Assembly (NCBI RefSeq): GCF_000685315.1
Contig: NZ_ARYM01000026.1
Span: 1-45,873, forward strand
Direction of reading: 5' to 3'
Origin: Hyphomonas polymorpha PS728
GTDB lineage: Bacteria; Pseudomonadota; Alphaproteobacteria; Caulobacterales; Hyphomonadaceae
DNA length: 45,873 bases
Shown here: positions 17,701 to 25,888 of the stretch, one piece after another
How the letters are laid out: each line of letters opens with the position of its first letter
Position numbering within the stretch: position 1 is the stretch's first letter
Program-made: the position numbers and the translations under genes
Notes under the pieces: model-generated
Told to the model about the DNA's origin: nothing
Databases searched by the model: none
What the model saw: only the letters and a program-made list of their open reading frames with translations

Positions 17701-17952
17701 GCACAGTTCCTCCAGCCGATGATTGTGTCGCTGGGCTATGCCGTTGCCTTCGCGCTGTTCGTGTCTCTGCTGATGGTGCCCGCACTCTATGCGGTCGGCG
17801 TGGAAATCGGGCGGATCTTCCGCTGGACATGGGGCGGCAAGCCATATCGCCAGATCGGCGAGGGTTATACCGGCCATGTTACACTGGATGAAGAGGCCCT
17901 GATGGGCACCAGCCAGGGCGGCCATGGCGCGCCGGCCCACCCGGCAGAGTAG
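14731..17952 (+). CDS. RND efflux pump, inner-membrane subunit
   Basis: 1073 residues, full length for an AcrB/MdtB-type pump. About 12 membrane segments and two large periplasmic loops are present. The proton-relay pair is visible as Asp401-Asp402 in GVIVDDAIVVGEN. The opening MNGLVAWFTRNAVAANLLM and the late GVVINDNLVLIDY segment are typical of the proteobacterial branch often annotated as multidrug or unknown-substrate pumps. Substrate cannot be told from sequence. A clear terminator follows at 17986. Confidence 0.95.
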   Translation: MNGLVAWFTRNAVAANLLMIIAFAGGVFGYSAMEREMFPVVKVSGASVSVAWNGASPRDIEEQIVARIEEAVASINGLDRITSVATEGSGVVNIRGRDDIDMDVFLDEIKIRVDQINNLPQAAYRPQVTRWEQRNWFMGMVVHGDVDQKTLRRIGKKVRDDIARLPGGELAVMQGTMDEQVSIEVSEEALRRFGLSLNDVAAAVRSTSLNSSGGRIESPVGDVSLMSRNVADSAEQFGDIVIRQTSNEGTVRVSDVATVIDGLVSDKLSTTFNGRNTIFVMTPEPDQMDIPRYAKGFRDYIERANDPANGILPEGMKIDILWDDSKTFDARMDLITNSALQGALLVMLVLILFLRPVVAFWVTVGIVTAFAGAVMLMPFFGVSWNILSTFAVLLVIGVIVDDAIVVGENIHREVETGRREGLDAAIAGTQMVMKPVIFGVLTTIIAFLPWAFITGPTRMFTQQISFVVVAALTFSIIESMLILPNHLSHMKKQEFGGRTGRFMAMQRRIADSMLWFANNLYKPVLEQAIRFRYATVAFFFSLFAIAVTMQSTGIVPFKFMPEIEADLIQVSIEMPDGTPYERLLQVRDQLQNGVDVAKAELSKQYPDVKEGLIRDASLIAAGRQVQAFIGLVPPEERPETIRSKDIAEQLRAATGEIQDAETIEFAFTFNEADTGVQFALSHPELDRLREAADYLKAHLATYSEAYDISDNLSSSAEEIRVTLKPGAETLGISLSDVSSQVAQAYYGIEAQRNPRDGEDVRVMVRFPESAREDLDSLETLRIRTADGREIPITQVAEFEFAPGINRIIRRNRMRSVTISAEIFGDGGRGRIMGAMEQDFWPGFRQQFPDVIRGEAGGYEQEQRFFAEIGRLLLIGIGAMYMLLAVAFRSYSQPLLLMMALPFAYCGAIFGLAISGVPMAMFAFFGIAAAAGVVINDNLVLIDYVNRRRDEGAGAVQALVDAGVSRFRPILLTSVTTFVGILPLMAERSVQAQFLQPMIVSLGYAVAFALFVSLLMVPALYAVGVEIGRIFRWTWGGKPYRQIGEGYTGHVTLDEEALMGTSQGGHGAPAHPAE

Positions 17953-17985
17953 CCTCATGCGCGACCACCCAAATTAATCAGTAAG

Positions 17986-18020
17986 CCGATGGCCGGGCAT
18001 CCCGGCCATCGGTCGTTTTT
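17986..18020 (+). terminator. Rho-independent terminator of the RND operon
   Basis: CCGATGGCCGGG at 17986-17997, CAT loop, exact complement at 18001-18012, then five T residues at 18016-18020. Confidence 0.9.
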
Positions 18021-18042
18021 GCAAACAGTCGGAGGACCGGAA

Positions 18043-20253
18043 ATGAAACGTTTGCTCCTTGGCGCGGCAGTCATCGCGCTCACCACCGCTTGCGCCACAG
18101 CGCCTGCATCGCCGCCGGAAACCGGGCTTGTCCCGGCTGAAACCCCGCCCGCCAGCCAGGCAAGCGACGGAAAATACCCGACACCCGAAGGCCTCGTCCT
18201 CTCCGCGCCCGACACCTGGGGCGACTGGGGCGTAGACCTCACCGCCTTCAATACCGCAGTGCGCCCCGGCGACGATTTCAACACCCATGCAAACGGCACC
18301 TGGATCGACACGATCGAAATCCCCCCGGATCGTTCGCGTTATGGAAATTTTGACCTGCTCCGCGAAAAATCCGAACAGCGCGTGCGCCTGATCATCGAAG
18401 ATCTCGCCAAGGCCGGCCCGGCCCTCGATACGCCCGAAGGCAAGATCGGCGCCTATTACGCCGCCTATCTCGATATGGATGCGATCAACGCCGCCGGGCT
18501 GGAGCCGGTGAAACCCTATTTCGATCAGATCGACGCGATTGCCAGCATCGAGGATGTCAGCCGTTTGACGGCCATGGTAGGCTTTGCCTCGCCGATCAGC
18601 GGCTATGTGTTTGTCGATGACAAGGACCCGGAAACCTACATCTTCCAGATGGGCCTCAGCGGCCTCGGCCTTCCGGACCGGGACTATTATCTGAAGACAG
18701 ACGAAAAATCTGTCGAGCAGCGCGCCAAATATGTGGAGCTGCTGACAGACCTGCTCGGCAAGGCAGGGTATGCTGATCCGGCAGCGGCGGCTGCAGACGT
18801 CATGGCCTTTGAAACGGAGATGGCCAAGACACACTGGGACCGCGCCCTGTCGCGCAATCCGGAGATCACCTATAACAAACTCTCGCGCGATGAATTCTAC
18901 GCCATGGCCGGCCCCTTCCCCGCCGCCATCGCGCTCGACACGATCGGCGTCGGCGATCAGGGGCATTTCCTCGTCGCGCAGGTTCCGCCAACCCGGGAAG
19001 AACTGGCGGAGGCTGGCATTTCGGCTGAAGACGCCACCAAGCTGGGCGGCGGCTTCCCGGCGATGTTCCGGCTGGCAAATGCAACGCCGCTCGACACCTG
19101 GAAAGCCTACCTGAAAGCCCATTTCCTGATCGATCATGCAGATGTCCTGCCCGATGAGATCGACCGTGAAGTCTTTGCCTTCTACGGCACCACCCTGCGC
19201 GGCCAGCCCCAGCAGCGTGAGCGCTGGAAGCGCGCGGTTTCCTCAACCGAGGGCGTGATGGGCGAGGCCATCGGCAAGGTGTTCGTCGAACGCTACTTCC
19301 CGCCGGAGAATAAAGCGGCGATGGATGAACTCGTGGCCAACCTCCGCAAGGCCATGGCGGTCAATCTCGAAGAGCTCACCTGGATGAGCGACCAGACCAA
19401 GGTGAAGGCTGAAGAAAAGCTCGACAGCTTCAACCCCAAGATTGGCTACCCCGACAAGTTCGAGACCTACGAAACCCTGGTGGTCACCTCCAACGCCCTC
19501 GACAATGCCATGGCGGCGGCCAAATGGGCGATGGAAGACAATCTGTCCGACCTCGGAACAACGGTCGACAAGACCAAATGGTTCATGACCCCGCAAACGG
19601 TCAACGCCTATTACAATCCGGCCTTCAACGAGATCGTGTTCCCGGCCGCCATCCTGCAACCGCCCTTCTTCAACCTGTCTGCTGATCCGGCCGTGAACTA
19701 TGGCGCGATCGGCGGGGTGATCGGCCATGAGATGGGCCACGGCTTTGACGACCAGGGCGCCAAATACGCCCCGTCGGGCGCGCTCAGCAACTGGTGGACC
19801 CCGGAAGACCAGGCTGCCTTCCGCCAGCTCGGCGACGCGCTGGTGGCGCAGTATAACGGCTATTGCCCGCTCGATGACGGGGCCACCTGCGTCAATGGCC
19901 GCCTGACCCTTGGCGAGAATATCGGCGACCTTGGCGGCCTCTCGATGGCCTACAAGGCTTACCAACTCAGCCTGGATGCCGATGGCGACGGCGTGGTCAG
20001 CGCAGACGAGCAGGCCCCCGTCATCGATGGCCTCACCGGGGACCAACGCTTCTTCCTCGGCTGGGCGCAGGTCTGGCGCTCGAAATACCGTGACGAAGCC
20101 AAGCGCCAGCAATTGCTGACCGATCCTCACTCCCCGCCGGAGTACCGGATCAACGGCGTCGTGCGTAACCTCGATGAATGGTACGCGGCTTTCGGCGTCA
20201 CCGAAGACGCGCCGCTTTACCTGCCGCCGGAACAGCGCGTCCGGATCTGGTAA
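18043..20253 (+). CDS. M13 (neprilysin-like) metallopeptidase, lipoprotein, with EF-hand-like insert
   Basis: 736 residues from the ATG at 18043, chosen for GGAGGA upstream and the lipoprotein signal MKRLLLGAAVIALTTAC. The M13 zinc site is intact: His562-Glu563 and His566 in GHEMGHGFD, and Glu625/Asp629 in GENIGDLGG. NAYYNP supplies the substrate-binding motif. It is a periplasmic or outer-membrane-anchored zinc peptidase for short peptides. Between the ENxxD helix and the LTGDQRFFLGWAQVW block there is an insert with a canonical EF-hand loop, D645-x-D-x-D-G-x-V-S to E656, where I would expect only a short linker in relatives. Calcium binding is inferred. Confidence 0.95.
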   Translation: MKRLLLGAAVIALTTACATAPASPPETGLVPAETPPASQASDGKYPTPEGLVLSAPDTWGDWGVDLTAFNTAVRPGDDFNTHANGTWIDTIEIPPDRSRYGNFDLLREKSEQRVRLIIEDLAKAGPALDTPEGKIGAYYAAYLDMDAINAAGLEPVKPYFDQIDAIASIEDVSRLTAMVGFASPISGYVFVDDKDPETYIFQMGLSGLGLPDRDYYLKTDEKSVEQRAKYVELLTDLLGKAGYADPAAAAADVMAFETEMAKTHWDRALSRNPEITYNKLSRDEFYAMAGPFPAAIALDTIGVGDQGHFLVAQVPPTREELAEAGISAEDATKLGGGFPAMFRLANATPLDTWKAYLKAHFLIDHADVLPDEIDREVFAFYGTTLRGQPQQRERWKRAVSSTEGVMGEAIGKVFVERYFPPENKAAMDELVANLRKAMAVNLEELTWMSDQTKVKAEEKLDSFNPKIGYPDKFETYETLVVTSNALDNAMAAAKWAMEDNLSDLGTTVDKTKWFMTPQTVNAYYNPAFNEIVFPAAILQPPFFNLSADPAVNYGAIGGVIGHEMGHGFDDQGAKYAPSGALSNWWTPEDQAAFRQLGDALVAQYNGYCPLDDGATCVNGRLTLGENIGDLGGLSMAYKAYQLSLDADGDGVVSADEQAPVIDGLTGDQRFFLGWAQVWRSKYRDEAKRQQLLTDPHSPPEYRINGVVRNLDEWYAAFGVTEDAPLYLPPEQRVRIW

Positions 20254-20270
20254 CCGCTGAAACGAGGACT

Positions 20271-20297
20271 GACCGGGAGGGTGAATGCCTCCCGGTC
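20271..20297 (+). terminator. Hairpin after the M13 peptidase gene
   Basis: GACCGGGAGG at 20271-20280, seven-base loop, exact complement at 20288-20297. No T-tract follows, so termination efficiency is uncertain. Confidence 0.55.
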
Positions 20298-20345
20298 CGT
20301 TCGCCATTAACCGTCAAAATCGTGCGACTGGCAGATCCCCGATTC

Positions 20346-20361
20346 CGGCATGGTTCTTGCT
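20346..20361 (+). promoter_or_regulatory. Candidate sigma54 promoter of the PilZ gene
   Basis: CGGCATGGTTCTTGCT has GG (20347-20348) and GC (20359-20360) separated by exactly ten bases, and matches the TGGCAC-N5-TTGCT consensus at GGCA and TTGCT. A start about 12 bases downstream would fall one base before the ATG at 20373, implying an almost leaderless message. Confidence 0.35.
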
Positions 20362-20372
20362 TTGGATCAGGC

Positions 20373-20702
20373 ATGTCTATCCTCACGCGCCTCTTGGGAC
20401 ACCGGAAAACCGAGACGGTTACCCCGTCGCGTATTGAAGATGTGACGTCTTCGCGGCGCAGCGAAGGCTATGCCCGCCCCCTGCGCGCGCAGGTCTACCG
20501 GGAAGCCACCGTCACTCTGGAATCGGGCTACACTCGCAAGGGGATCGTGCTGGACTATTCCGAATCCGGCCTGCGCATCCGCTTCCCCAATAATGAGACC
20601 ATGCCGCGCCAGCTTTCGGTAAACGCCCGCTCTGTCGGCATTTCCGGCCGCGCTCAGGTGGTCTGGCAGAAAGGCTCCGAGGTCGGCCTCAAGCTGATCT
20701 GA
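20373..20702 (+). CDS. PilZ-domain protein
   Basis: 109 residues. The start is placed at the ATG at 20373 (MSILTRLLGHRK) because upstream in-frame codons have repeat-like basic composition. The PilZ signature appears as an Arg-rich stretch RPLRAQVYREA around residue 35 followed by DYSESGLRIRF (D-x-S-x-x-G). PilZ domains bind cyclic di-GMP and modulate motility, polysaccharide or signalling outputs. The first motif is not a perfect RxxxR arrangement, so binding should not be taken for granted. It is a stand-alone domain with no attached effector. A sigma54-like promoter directly precedes it. Confidence 0.8.
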   Translation: MSILTRLLGHRKTETVTPSRIEDVTSSRRSEGYARPLRAQVYREATVTLESGYTRKGIVLDYSESGLRIRFPNNETMPRQLSVNARSVGISGRAQVVWQKGSEVGLKLI

Positions 20703-20804
20703 GCCCCGGCCTCTTCAAAATCACGAGCATTTCATCTCGCATGGGGATGACGCGGCCTTTCAGCGGCCTATACTTCCTGTGGATTACCTTCAGGAGATGC
20801 GCCG

Positions 20805-21398
20805 ATGCGCCTAGCAATGCTCGCCCTTGCCACCCCTGTGCTGCTCGCAGCCTGCTCCGAAGCGACCGCCGGCCCCAAGGAGGACGCCCCCACCCCGCCC
20901 GCTGCCCAGGAGACCGGGATCGCCATGTCCGCCACCGAATTCACCAGCATCGACGGCAAACCGCTCAATCTCACCGGCCTCAACGCGAAGGCCATCTTGG
21001 TGGTCAACACCGCCTCGCGCTGCGGATACACGCCGCAATATGCCGGCCTTCAGGAACTCTATGAGGCGAACAAGGCGGACGGCCTCGTGATCGTCGGCGT
21101 CCCGTCCAATGATTTTGGCGGTCAGGAGCCCGGCAGCGAGGAGGACGTCAAATCCTTCTGCGAGATCAATTACGGCGTCACCTTCCCGCTGACCAAGAAA
21201 TACGCCGTCACCGGCCCGGATCAGCACCCCTTCTACAAGGCCGCCGTCACCACGCTGGGCGAGCCGGCGCAGCCGAAATGGAACTTCCACAAGATCCTCG
21301 TTCGCGCCGATGGCACGCCGATCAAGGCCTACCCCTCCTCGGTAAAACCCGGCGACAAGGCTCTGGCGGCGGATATCGAAGCCGCCCTCGGCAGCTGA
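20805..21398 (+). CDS. Glutathione peroxidase-like lipoprotein
   Basis: 197 residues. A lipoprotein signal ends in LLAAC (Cys17), then an acidic/Pro-rich spacer, then a complete glutathione peroxidase fold: peroxidatic Cys73 in NTASRCGYTPQY, the PSNDFGGQEPG motif with the catalytic Gln, and PKWNFHK with the catalytic Trp and Asn. It reduces hydroperoxides, probably in the periplasm with thioredoxin-like donors, as Cys-type bacterial enzymes usually do. Export by lipid anchor is less common for the family. AGGAG precedes the ATG. Confidence 0.93.
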   Translation: MRLAMLALATPVLLAACSEATAGPKEDAPTPPAAQETGIAMSATEFTSIDGKPLNLTGLNAKAILVVNTASRCGYTPQYAGLQELYEANKADGLVIVGVPSNDFGGQEPGSEEDVKSFCEINYGVTFPLTKKYAVTGPDQHPFYKAAVTTLGEPAQPKWNFHKILVRADGTPIKAYPSSVKPGDKALAADIEAALGS

Positions 21399-21500
21399 CG
21401 CGCGCCGGGAACCGGCCACCCCGGCCTTGACGAAACGGCATGTCCGGCGCCTATTCTACCGCGCCGCACAAGAAACCATTGTCAGGAAGGAACGCGCCCC

Positions 21501-22682
21501 ATGTCAGAGAAAGATCCGGTCGTCATCGTAGGTATGGCCCGCACGCCCATGGGCGGCCTGCTCGGCGAACTTGCCAGTTTCTCGGCCAATGAGCTTGGCG
21601 CTCATGCCGTGAAAGCCGCAACCGCTGAAGCCAGGCTCGGCGCCAGCGAAATTGACGAGATCATCATGGGCAACTGCCTGCCCGCCGGCCAGGGCCAGGC
21701 CCCGGCCCGCCAAGCCGCCATCAAGGCCGGCCTCGACAAAAAAACCGAAGCCACCACCATCAACAAGATGTGCGGCTCGGGCATGGAAGCCGTCGTCATG
21801 GGCCGCAACGCCCTGCTGGCGGGCGAAGCCACCGTCATCGTCGCCGGCGGCATGGAATCCATGACCAATGCGCCCCATCTCATCACCCTGCGCCAGGGTC
21901 ACAAATACGGCGCCGCCTCGGCGCGCGATCATATGGCCACCGATGGCCTGGAAGACGCCTATGAAGGCGGCCCGATGGGCAACTTTGCTGACATGATCGC
22001 CCGCGAATACCAGTTCACGCGCGAGCAGCAGGACGCCTACGCCCTCGAAACCCTCAAACGCGCACAGGACGCCACCAAAGCCGGCAAGTTCAAGCGCGAG
22101 ATTGCCCCCGTCACCGTGAAAACCCGCAAGGGCGAAACCGTGATCGACACCGACCAGCTTCCCCGTGAAGCGATGCCCGACAAGATCCCCAGCCTGAAGC
22201 CCGCCTTCAGCAAGGATGGCACGGTCACCGCCGCCAACGCCTCGGCCATCTCCGATGGCGCCGCCGCCCTCGTGCTGATGCGCGAATCCGAAGCGAAGAA
22301 ACGCGGCCTCACGCCGATTGCCAAGATCGTCTCCGCCTCCAGCCATGCGCATGAGCCGGCCTATTTCACCACCGCCCCCGTCCCCGCCATACAGAAGGCC
22401 CTCAAGAAGGCCGGCTGGAAGGCCGAGGATGTGGACCTGTGGGAAGTCAACGAAGCCTTCGCGGTCGTCCCGATGATCGCGATGAAAGAGCTCGGCATCA
22501 GCCATGACAAGCTGAACGTGAATGGCGGCGCCTGCGCCATGGGCCACCCGATCGGCGCTTCCGGCGCCCGCGTGCTCATCACGCTGCTGGCAGCGATGGA
22601 AGACCGCGGCCTGAAAAAAGGCATGGCCTCCCTCTGCATCGGCGGCGGCGAAGGCATCGCCATGGCGGTCGAGCGGGTCTAG
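21501..22682 (+). CDS. Acetyl-CoA C-acetyltransferase (thiolase)
   Basis: 393 residues, the usual thiolase length. The acyl-accepting Cys91 lies in NKMCGSGMEAV, the His of GHPIGASGARV is near residue 349 and the second catalytic Cys lies in CIGGGEG near 379. It condenses or cleaves acetoacetyl-CoA in the cytosol, serving beta-oxidation, ketone or PHB pathways. AGGAAGGAA gives a strong ribosome binding site. It stands alone, not beside a reductase or acyl-CoA dehydrogenase, so biosynthetic versus degradative use is open. Confidence 0.95.
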   Translation: MSEKDPVVIVGMARTPMGGLLGELASFSANELGAHAVKAATAEARLGASEIDEIIMGNCLPAGQGQAPARQAAIKAGLDKKTEATTINKMCGSGMEAVVMGRNALLAGEATVIVAGGMESMTNAPHLITLRQGHKYGAASARDHMATDGLEDAYEGGPMGNFADMIAREYQFTREQQDAYALETLKRAQDATKAGKFKREIAPVTVKTRKGETVIDTDQLPREAMPDKIPSLKPAFSKDGTVTAANASAISDGAAALVLMRESEAKKRGLTPIAKIVSASSHAHEPAYFTTAPVPAIQKALKKAGWKAEDVDLWEVNEAFAVVPMIAMKELGISHDKLNVNGGACAMGHPIGASGARVLITLLAAMEDRGLKKGMASLCIGGGEGIAMAVERV

Positions 22683-22736
22683 CGTTCAACCTGCCCTTGC
22701 GTTATGACGGCCTCCCACACAAACAGGGAGGTTGTC

Positions 22737-22972
22737 ATGGCCCGCAAGATCAGATCATTTGATGAACTTCCGTCCTTTCGAGGTCTCCTCTAAACGGCGC
22801 AAGGGCTTCAACTCCGAAACCAGCGTAAAGCGCGGCGTACGGATCGTACACGGCGATAAGGAACTCGTCGAAAAACTCGGACGGAACGACCTTTGCCCCT
22901 GCGGTTCGGATCGCAGATTTCAGCAAGTGCTGCCTGAAATCAGGCCGCTTTCGATGGGGCAAACAGGAATGA
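22737..22972 (+). pseudogene. Frameshifted SEC-C motif protein
   Basis: A strong ribosome binding site (GGGAGG) precedes the ATG at 22737, which opens [16 protein letters not shown] and then stops after 18 codons. The coding sense continues in the next frame as [15 protein letters not shown] and [13 protein letters not shown], then in the third frame as KCCLKSGRF to a stop at 22970. Joined, these give a SEC-C type CxCx-CC zinc motif (CPCGS...KCC). Two shifts, each equivalent to one extra base, are needed, so the gene is disrupted or the sequence contains errors. SEC-C motifs are found at the end of SecA and in small accessory proteins; function here is unknown. Confidence 0.7.
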
Positions 22973-23002
22973 ATATTCCCGAGACTGACAGTTCCGGCAT
23001 CA

Positions 23003-23030
23003 GCAGCCCTCCCAGATCTGGGAGGGCTGC
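23003..23030. promoter_or_regulatory. 28-bp perfect palindrome over a ribosome binding site
   Basis: Left arm GCAGCCCTCCCAGA at 23003-23016, right arm its exact complement at 23017-23030, centred on GATC. The right arm holds GGGAGGG, the likely ribosome binding site of the gene starting at 23036. It may be an operator, or an RNA hairpin that hides the start. Confidence 0.7.
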
Positions 23031-23035
23031 GCGCC

Positions 23036-23659
23036 ATGCCGCTCCAGAACCGGGCTGACCCGTTCGGGCATCTGCATGCCGTGCCCGAACGCGGCCTGTT
23101 CATGGGAAACCGGGGTGGCTGCTTCCACCGGGAAGACCGTACACTGAAAGCCCGGCAATGGGCCAGCCAGCGCTGGATCATCTGCCGGCTGGATTTCAAA
23201 GGCCGGCGCCGCACGCTGATGCGGCCCGGCCATTATACCGAACTCTTCTTTCTGGATGAGGCGACTGCTCTGGCGGGCGGCCACCGGCCCTGCTTCGAAT
23301 GCCGCCGCCAGGAGGCGGAAGCTTTCCGGCAGGCCCTCCTCCGCGCGGGCCGCCTGACGCCGGGCGCCTCCATCTCTGACGCCGATGCCCTCTCCGCCGG
23401 CGCGATGCAGCAGGTGCTCACGAGCCGCCGCGCGCGCGAGATCATCACCCCCGCCCGGCTTCCGGACGGCGCCATGTACGCCGTTGAAGGGAAAGCATTT
23501 CTCGTCCATGAAGGCCGCGCCCGCGCCTGGTCCTTCAGCGGTTACGGCCCCGCCCTGCCGCTGCATGAGGCAGGAATAAGGTTAACACCAGAAATCATCT
23601 GCGCGGCAATAAATTCCGGCTATGAAGTCTCTTTACATACCTCTATCGGTAGTGTGTGA
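23036..23659 (+). CDS. Conserved protein of unknown function with a CFECRR motif
   Basis: 207 residues, starting at an ATG six bases after the 28-bp palindrome. It opens with [19 protein letters not shown], then [21 protein letters not shown] and [14 protein letters not shown], a CxxC pair that could bind a metal. The C-terminal half has [11 protein letters not shown] and WSFSGYGP. I recall similar hypothetical proteins in many Alphaproteobacteria, but no function. No signal peptide or membrane segment is present. A GTG-started DUF2332 gene follows 18 bases later, so they may be co-transcribed. Confidence 0.8.
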   Translation: MPLQNRADPFGHLHAVPERGLFMGNRGGCFHREDRTLKARQWASQRWIICRLDFKGRRRTLMRPGHYTELFFLDEATALAGGHRPCFECRRQEAEAFRQALLRAGRLTPGASISDADALSAGAMQQVLTSRRAREIITPARLPDGAMYAVEGKAFLVHEGRARAWSFSGYGPALPLHEAGIRLTPEIICAAINSGYEVSLHTSIGSV

Positions 23660-23677
23660 GCGAAGGGACACAACCGC

Positions 23678-24760
23678 GTGGCGGGTACGAGCAGGGACGA
23701 CATTCTCGCGCATTTTCGCGAGCAGGCAGGGTTCTGCGCTGCGCTGGGCTCTCCATTCATGGAGGCCCTGTGCCACGCCATGGCCAGCGATATCGAGGCC
23801 GGCGGGCCGGTTGAGCGGCTGGTCAGGGGCTGGCCGGGCAATCCCCGCCGCGATGCGCTGTCCCTGCGGATCGCCGGATACCTTCACTATGCCGTCCTGG
23901 GCGGCAAGGCGCCGGAACTGGCCGCCGTCTATCCAGGCGCCAATCCGGACTGGACCATGGAGGCCGTCTGGCCCATCGCGCGCGACTGGCTGACAAGGCG
24001 CGAGCGGGCGGCAAAGGTTTTCATGAAATCCCCCCCGCAGACCAACGAAACCCGGCGCGCCATTGCGCTCGTGCCGGGTTTCCTGAAGGTTGCCAGCCTC
24101 TTTCCGGGGCCGATGCACATGCTGGAACTGGGTGCTAGCGCAGGCCTCAACCAGAACTGGGACCGGTTCAATTACCGTACCAGCCGCTGGGAGCTTACCG
24201 GCAACAGCGATGTGACCATCGATACCGACTGGATCGGTCCGCCCCCGGACCATATCGACATGTCGTTCAACGTCGCCTCGCGTGCAGCCTGCGATCAGGC
24301 GCCGATCAATCTTTCAAAGGCCTCGGCCGCCCGCCGCCTCAAATCCTATGTCTGGCCCGACCAGCCCGAACGCCTCGCGCGGCTCGACGCCGCCATCGCG
24401 CTGGCCCGCCGCACCCGCGTTCGCGTCGACACGGCAGACGCGGCAGACTGGCTGAAGGCAAAGCTCGCCTCGCGCCCCGAAGAAGGGCCGACCGTGATCT
24501 ATCATTCGGTCTTCCTGCAATATCCCCCGGCCGAAACGCGCCGCGCCCTGCAGGCCATGATCGAAGAGGCCGGCGCAGAGGCCAGCTGGGATCGCCCGCT
24601 CGCCTGGGTCTGTTTCGAACCGGGCGCCTTCTTCCAGGGGCCCGATCAGGTGGGCATCGACCCGAACGATTTCGTCACCTATCTACGCGTCTGGCCGGAG
24701 GGGGAAGATTACCGCCTTGTGCGTTCAGATGGGCATGTCGTGCGGGCCGAACGTCTCTAA
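23678..24760 (+). CDS. DUF2332-family protein
   Basis: 360 residues, GTG start supported by GAAGGGA nine bases upstream. FREQAGFCAALGSPFMEALC opens the domain; the later segment MLELGASAGLNQNWDRF is the most conserved part of DUF2332 and resembles a SAM-binding loop (E-x-G-x-S-x-G). QTNETRRAIALVPGF precedes it. The family is cytoplasmic and of unknown function; a methyltransferase-like fold is an inference from this loop only. Its stop codon overlaps the convergent serine-hydrolase stop by four bases, with no terminator between them. Confidence 0.88.
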   Translation: MAGTSRDDILAHFREQAGFCAALGSPFMEALCHAMASDIEAGGPVERLVRGWPGNPRRDALSLRIAGYLHYAVLGGKAPELAAVYPGANPDWTMEAVWPIARDWLTRRERAAKVFMKSPPQTNETRRAIALVPGFLKVASLFPGPMHMLELGASAGLNQNWDRFNYRTSRWELTGNSDVTIDTDWIGPPPDHIDMSFNVASRAACDQAPINLSKASAARRLKSYVWPDQPERLARLDAAIALARRTRVRVDTADAADWLKAKLASRPEEGPTVIYHSVFLQYPPAETRRALQAMIEEAGAEASWDRPLAWVCFEPGAFFQGPDQVGIDPNDFVTYLRVWPEGEDYRLVRSDGHVVRAERL

Positions 24761-25860
24761 CGGTCATTTTCCTGCGCCCAGCCGATCAGCTGTCCCGTCA
24801 GCTCACGGATGGCTTCGTCTGCCTGCTTGCCCGCCGCATTCGTATTGACAATGATCACCGCGCCCGGCTCCGGCAACACCACCACCTGTGACAGCCACAT
24901 CGTGTTGGACCCCGCATGCAGATAAACGGGTTTGCCATCCCTGCCCGTCTGCACGCCCCAGCCCATGGCATACTCCGCCGCCGCGTCCGGATAGGGCATC
25001 ATCAGCCTACGGCGCATTTCGTCAGGCAGCGCCTGTGGGCCCTCCAGAAAAGGCAGCAACAGAAGGGCGTGCCCGGCCAGGCTGATATGGGCTGTTCCGG
25101 CAGACGCAAAGGCGGGCGCATTGTCGGCAGAAGGCCCGGTGCCCACGGGCCTTAGCCCGCCAAACAATCCGCCCTTGTGCCCCTGAATGGCGCTCGGCGG
25201 CCCAAAGCCAAATCCCATCCCCGCACCCTGCGGTGCCTGTTCAATCACCAGACGGCGCATCAGCTGCTCATAGGTCTCCCCTGTTCCCGCCACCTGCTCC
25301 ATCGCCCTTCCGGCAATTATGTAGCCAAGGTTGGAATACACAAACGCGCCGCGCTTTCCCGCCGGGGCTTTCTGCAGGGTGCTGGCCACCAGGCTGGCGC
25401 GCTGCTGTGCCACGGGGTCGCCATTGCGCCCGGCCCCGGTCATCCACAGCACGCCGGGATTGGCGCCCGCGCCGGAGCGATGCGCCAGCAGCTCCTCAAT
25501 CGTCACATCCTGCCAGCCAGGATGCAGCGTCTCGCCTTCGAAAATCTCGCCCAGCGTCATGCCCCAGCGCGCCGAGCCTGCCTCCACCAAACGGGCCCAG
25601 CCCAGCCCGGTCAGCATCTTGGTATTGGACCCAATATGCCAGGCGTCAGCAGCCTGAATGGCCGCGCCGCCGCGCACACGCTCCCCGGTAACCGCGAGCG
25701 CAATGATCCCGTCCTCCGGCGTGGCAACCACGGCCCCCAGCCCGATCAGGCCGTGCCTCTCCCGCGCGGTCTCCAGAAGTGCCCGGATCTGTCCGGATTT
25801 GTCCGGAATTGTCTCCGCCATGACCGGACCCGTCATCAAACTGGCCGCCAGAATACTCAA
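24757..25860 (-). CDS. Serine hydrolase, beta-lactamase/penicillin-binding-protein-like
   Basis: About 367 residues. The catalytic SxxK is SNTK in HIGSNTKMLTG, the second motif is YSNLGY (YxN), and HAGSN is the third (HxG). A signal peptide ILAASLMTGPVMA is present, so it is exported. The start is uncertain: the frame is open upstream but that part overlaps lrp. A TTG at 25860 is the earliest reasonable start after the lrp stop, and an ATG at 25836 would cut into the signal peptide. The family includes class C beta-lactamases, esterases and D-aminopeptidases; resistance should not be inferred. Confidence 0.85.
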   Translation of the reverse strand: MSILAASLMTGPVMAETIPDKSGQIRALLETARERHGLIGLGAVVATPEDGIIALAVTGERVRGGAAIQAADAWHIGSNTKMLTGLGWARLVEAGSARWGMTLGEIFEGETLHPGWQDVTIEELLAHRSGAGANPGVLWMTGAGRNGDPVAQQRASLVASTLQKAPAGKRGAFVYSNLGYIIAGRAMEQVAGTGETYEQLMRRLVIEQAPQGAGMGFGFGPPSAIQGHKGGLFGGLRPVGTGPSADNAPAFASAGTAHISLAGHALLLLPFLEGPQALPDEMRRRLMMPYPDAAAEYAMGWGVQTGRDGKPVYLHAGSNTMWLSQVVVLPEPGAVIIVNTNAAGKQADEAIRELTGQLIGWAQENDR

Positions 25861-25888
25861 AATGGCGCGGTTTGCCGCCCGCCGGGCC

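Noticed and set aside
24757..25860. Antibiotic-resistance beta-lactamase
   Set aside because: The motifs are shared by many exported esterases and peptidases, and nothing specific to resistance is visible.
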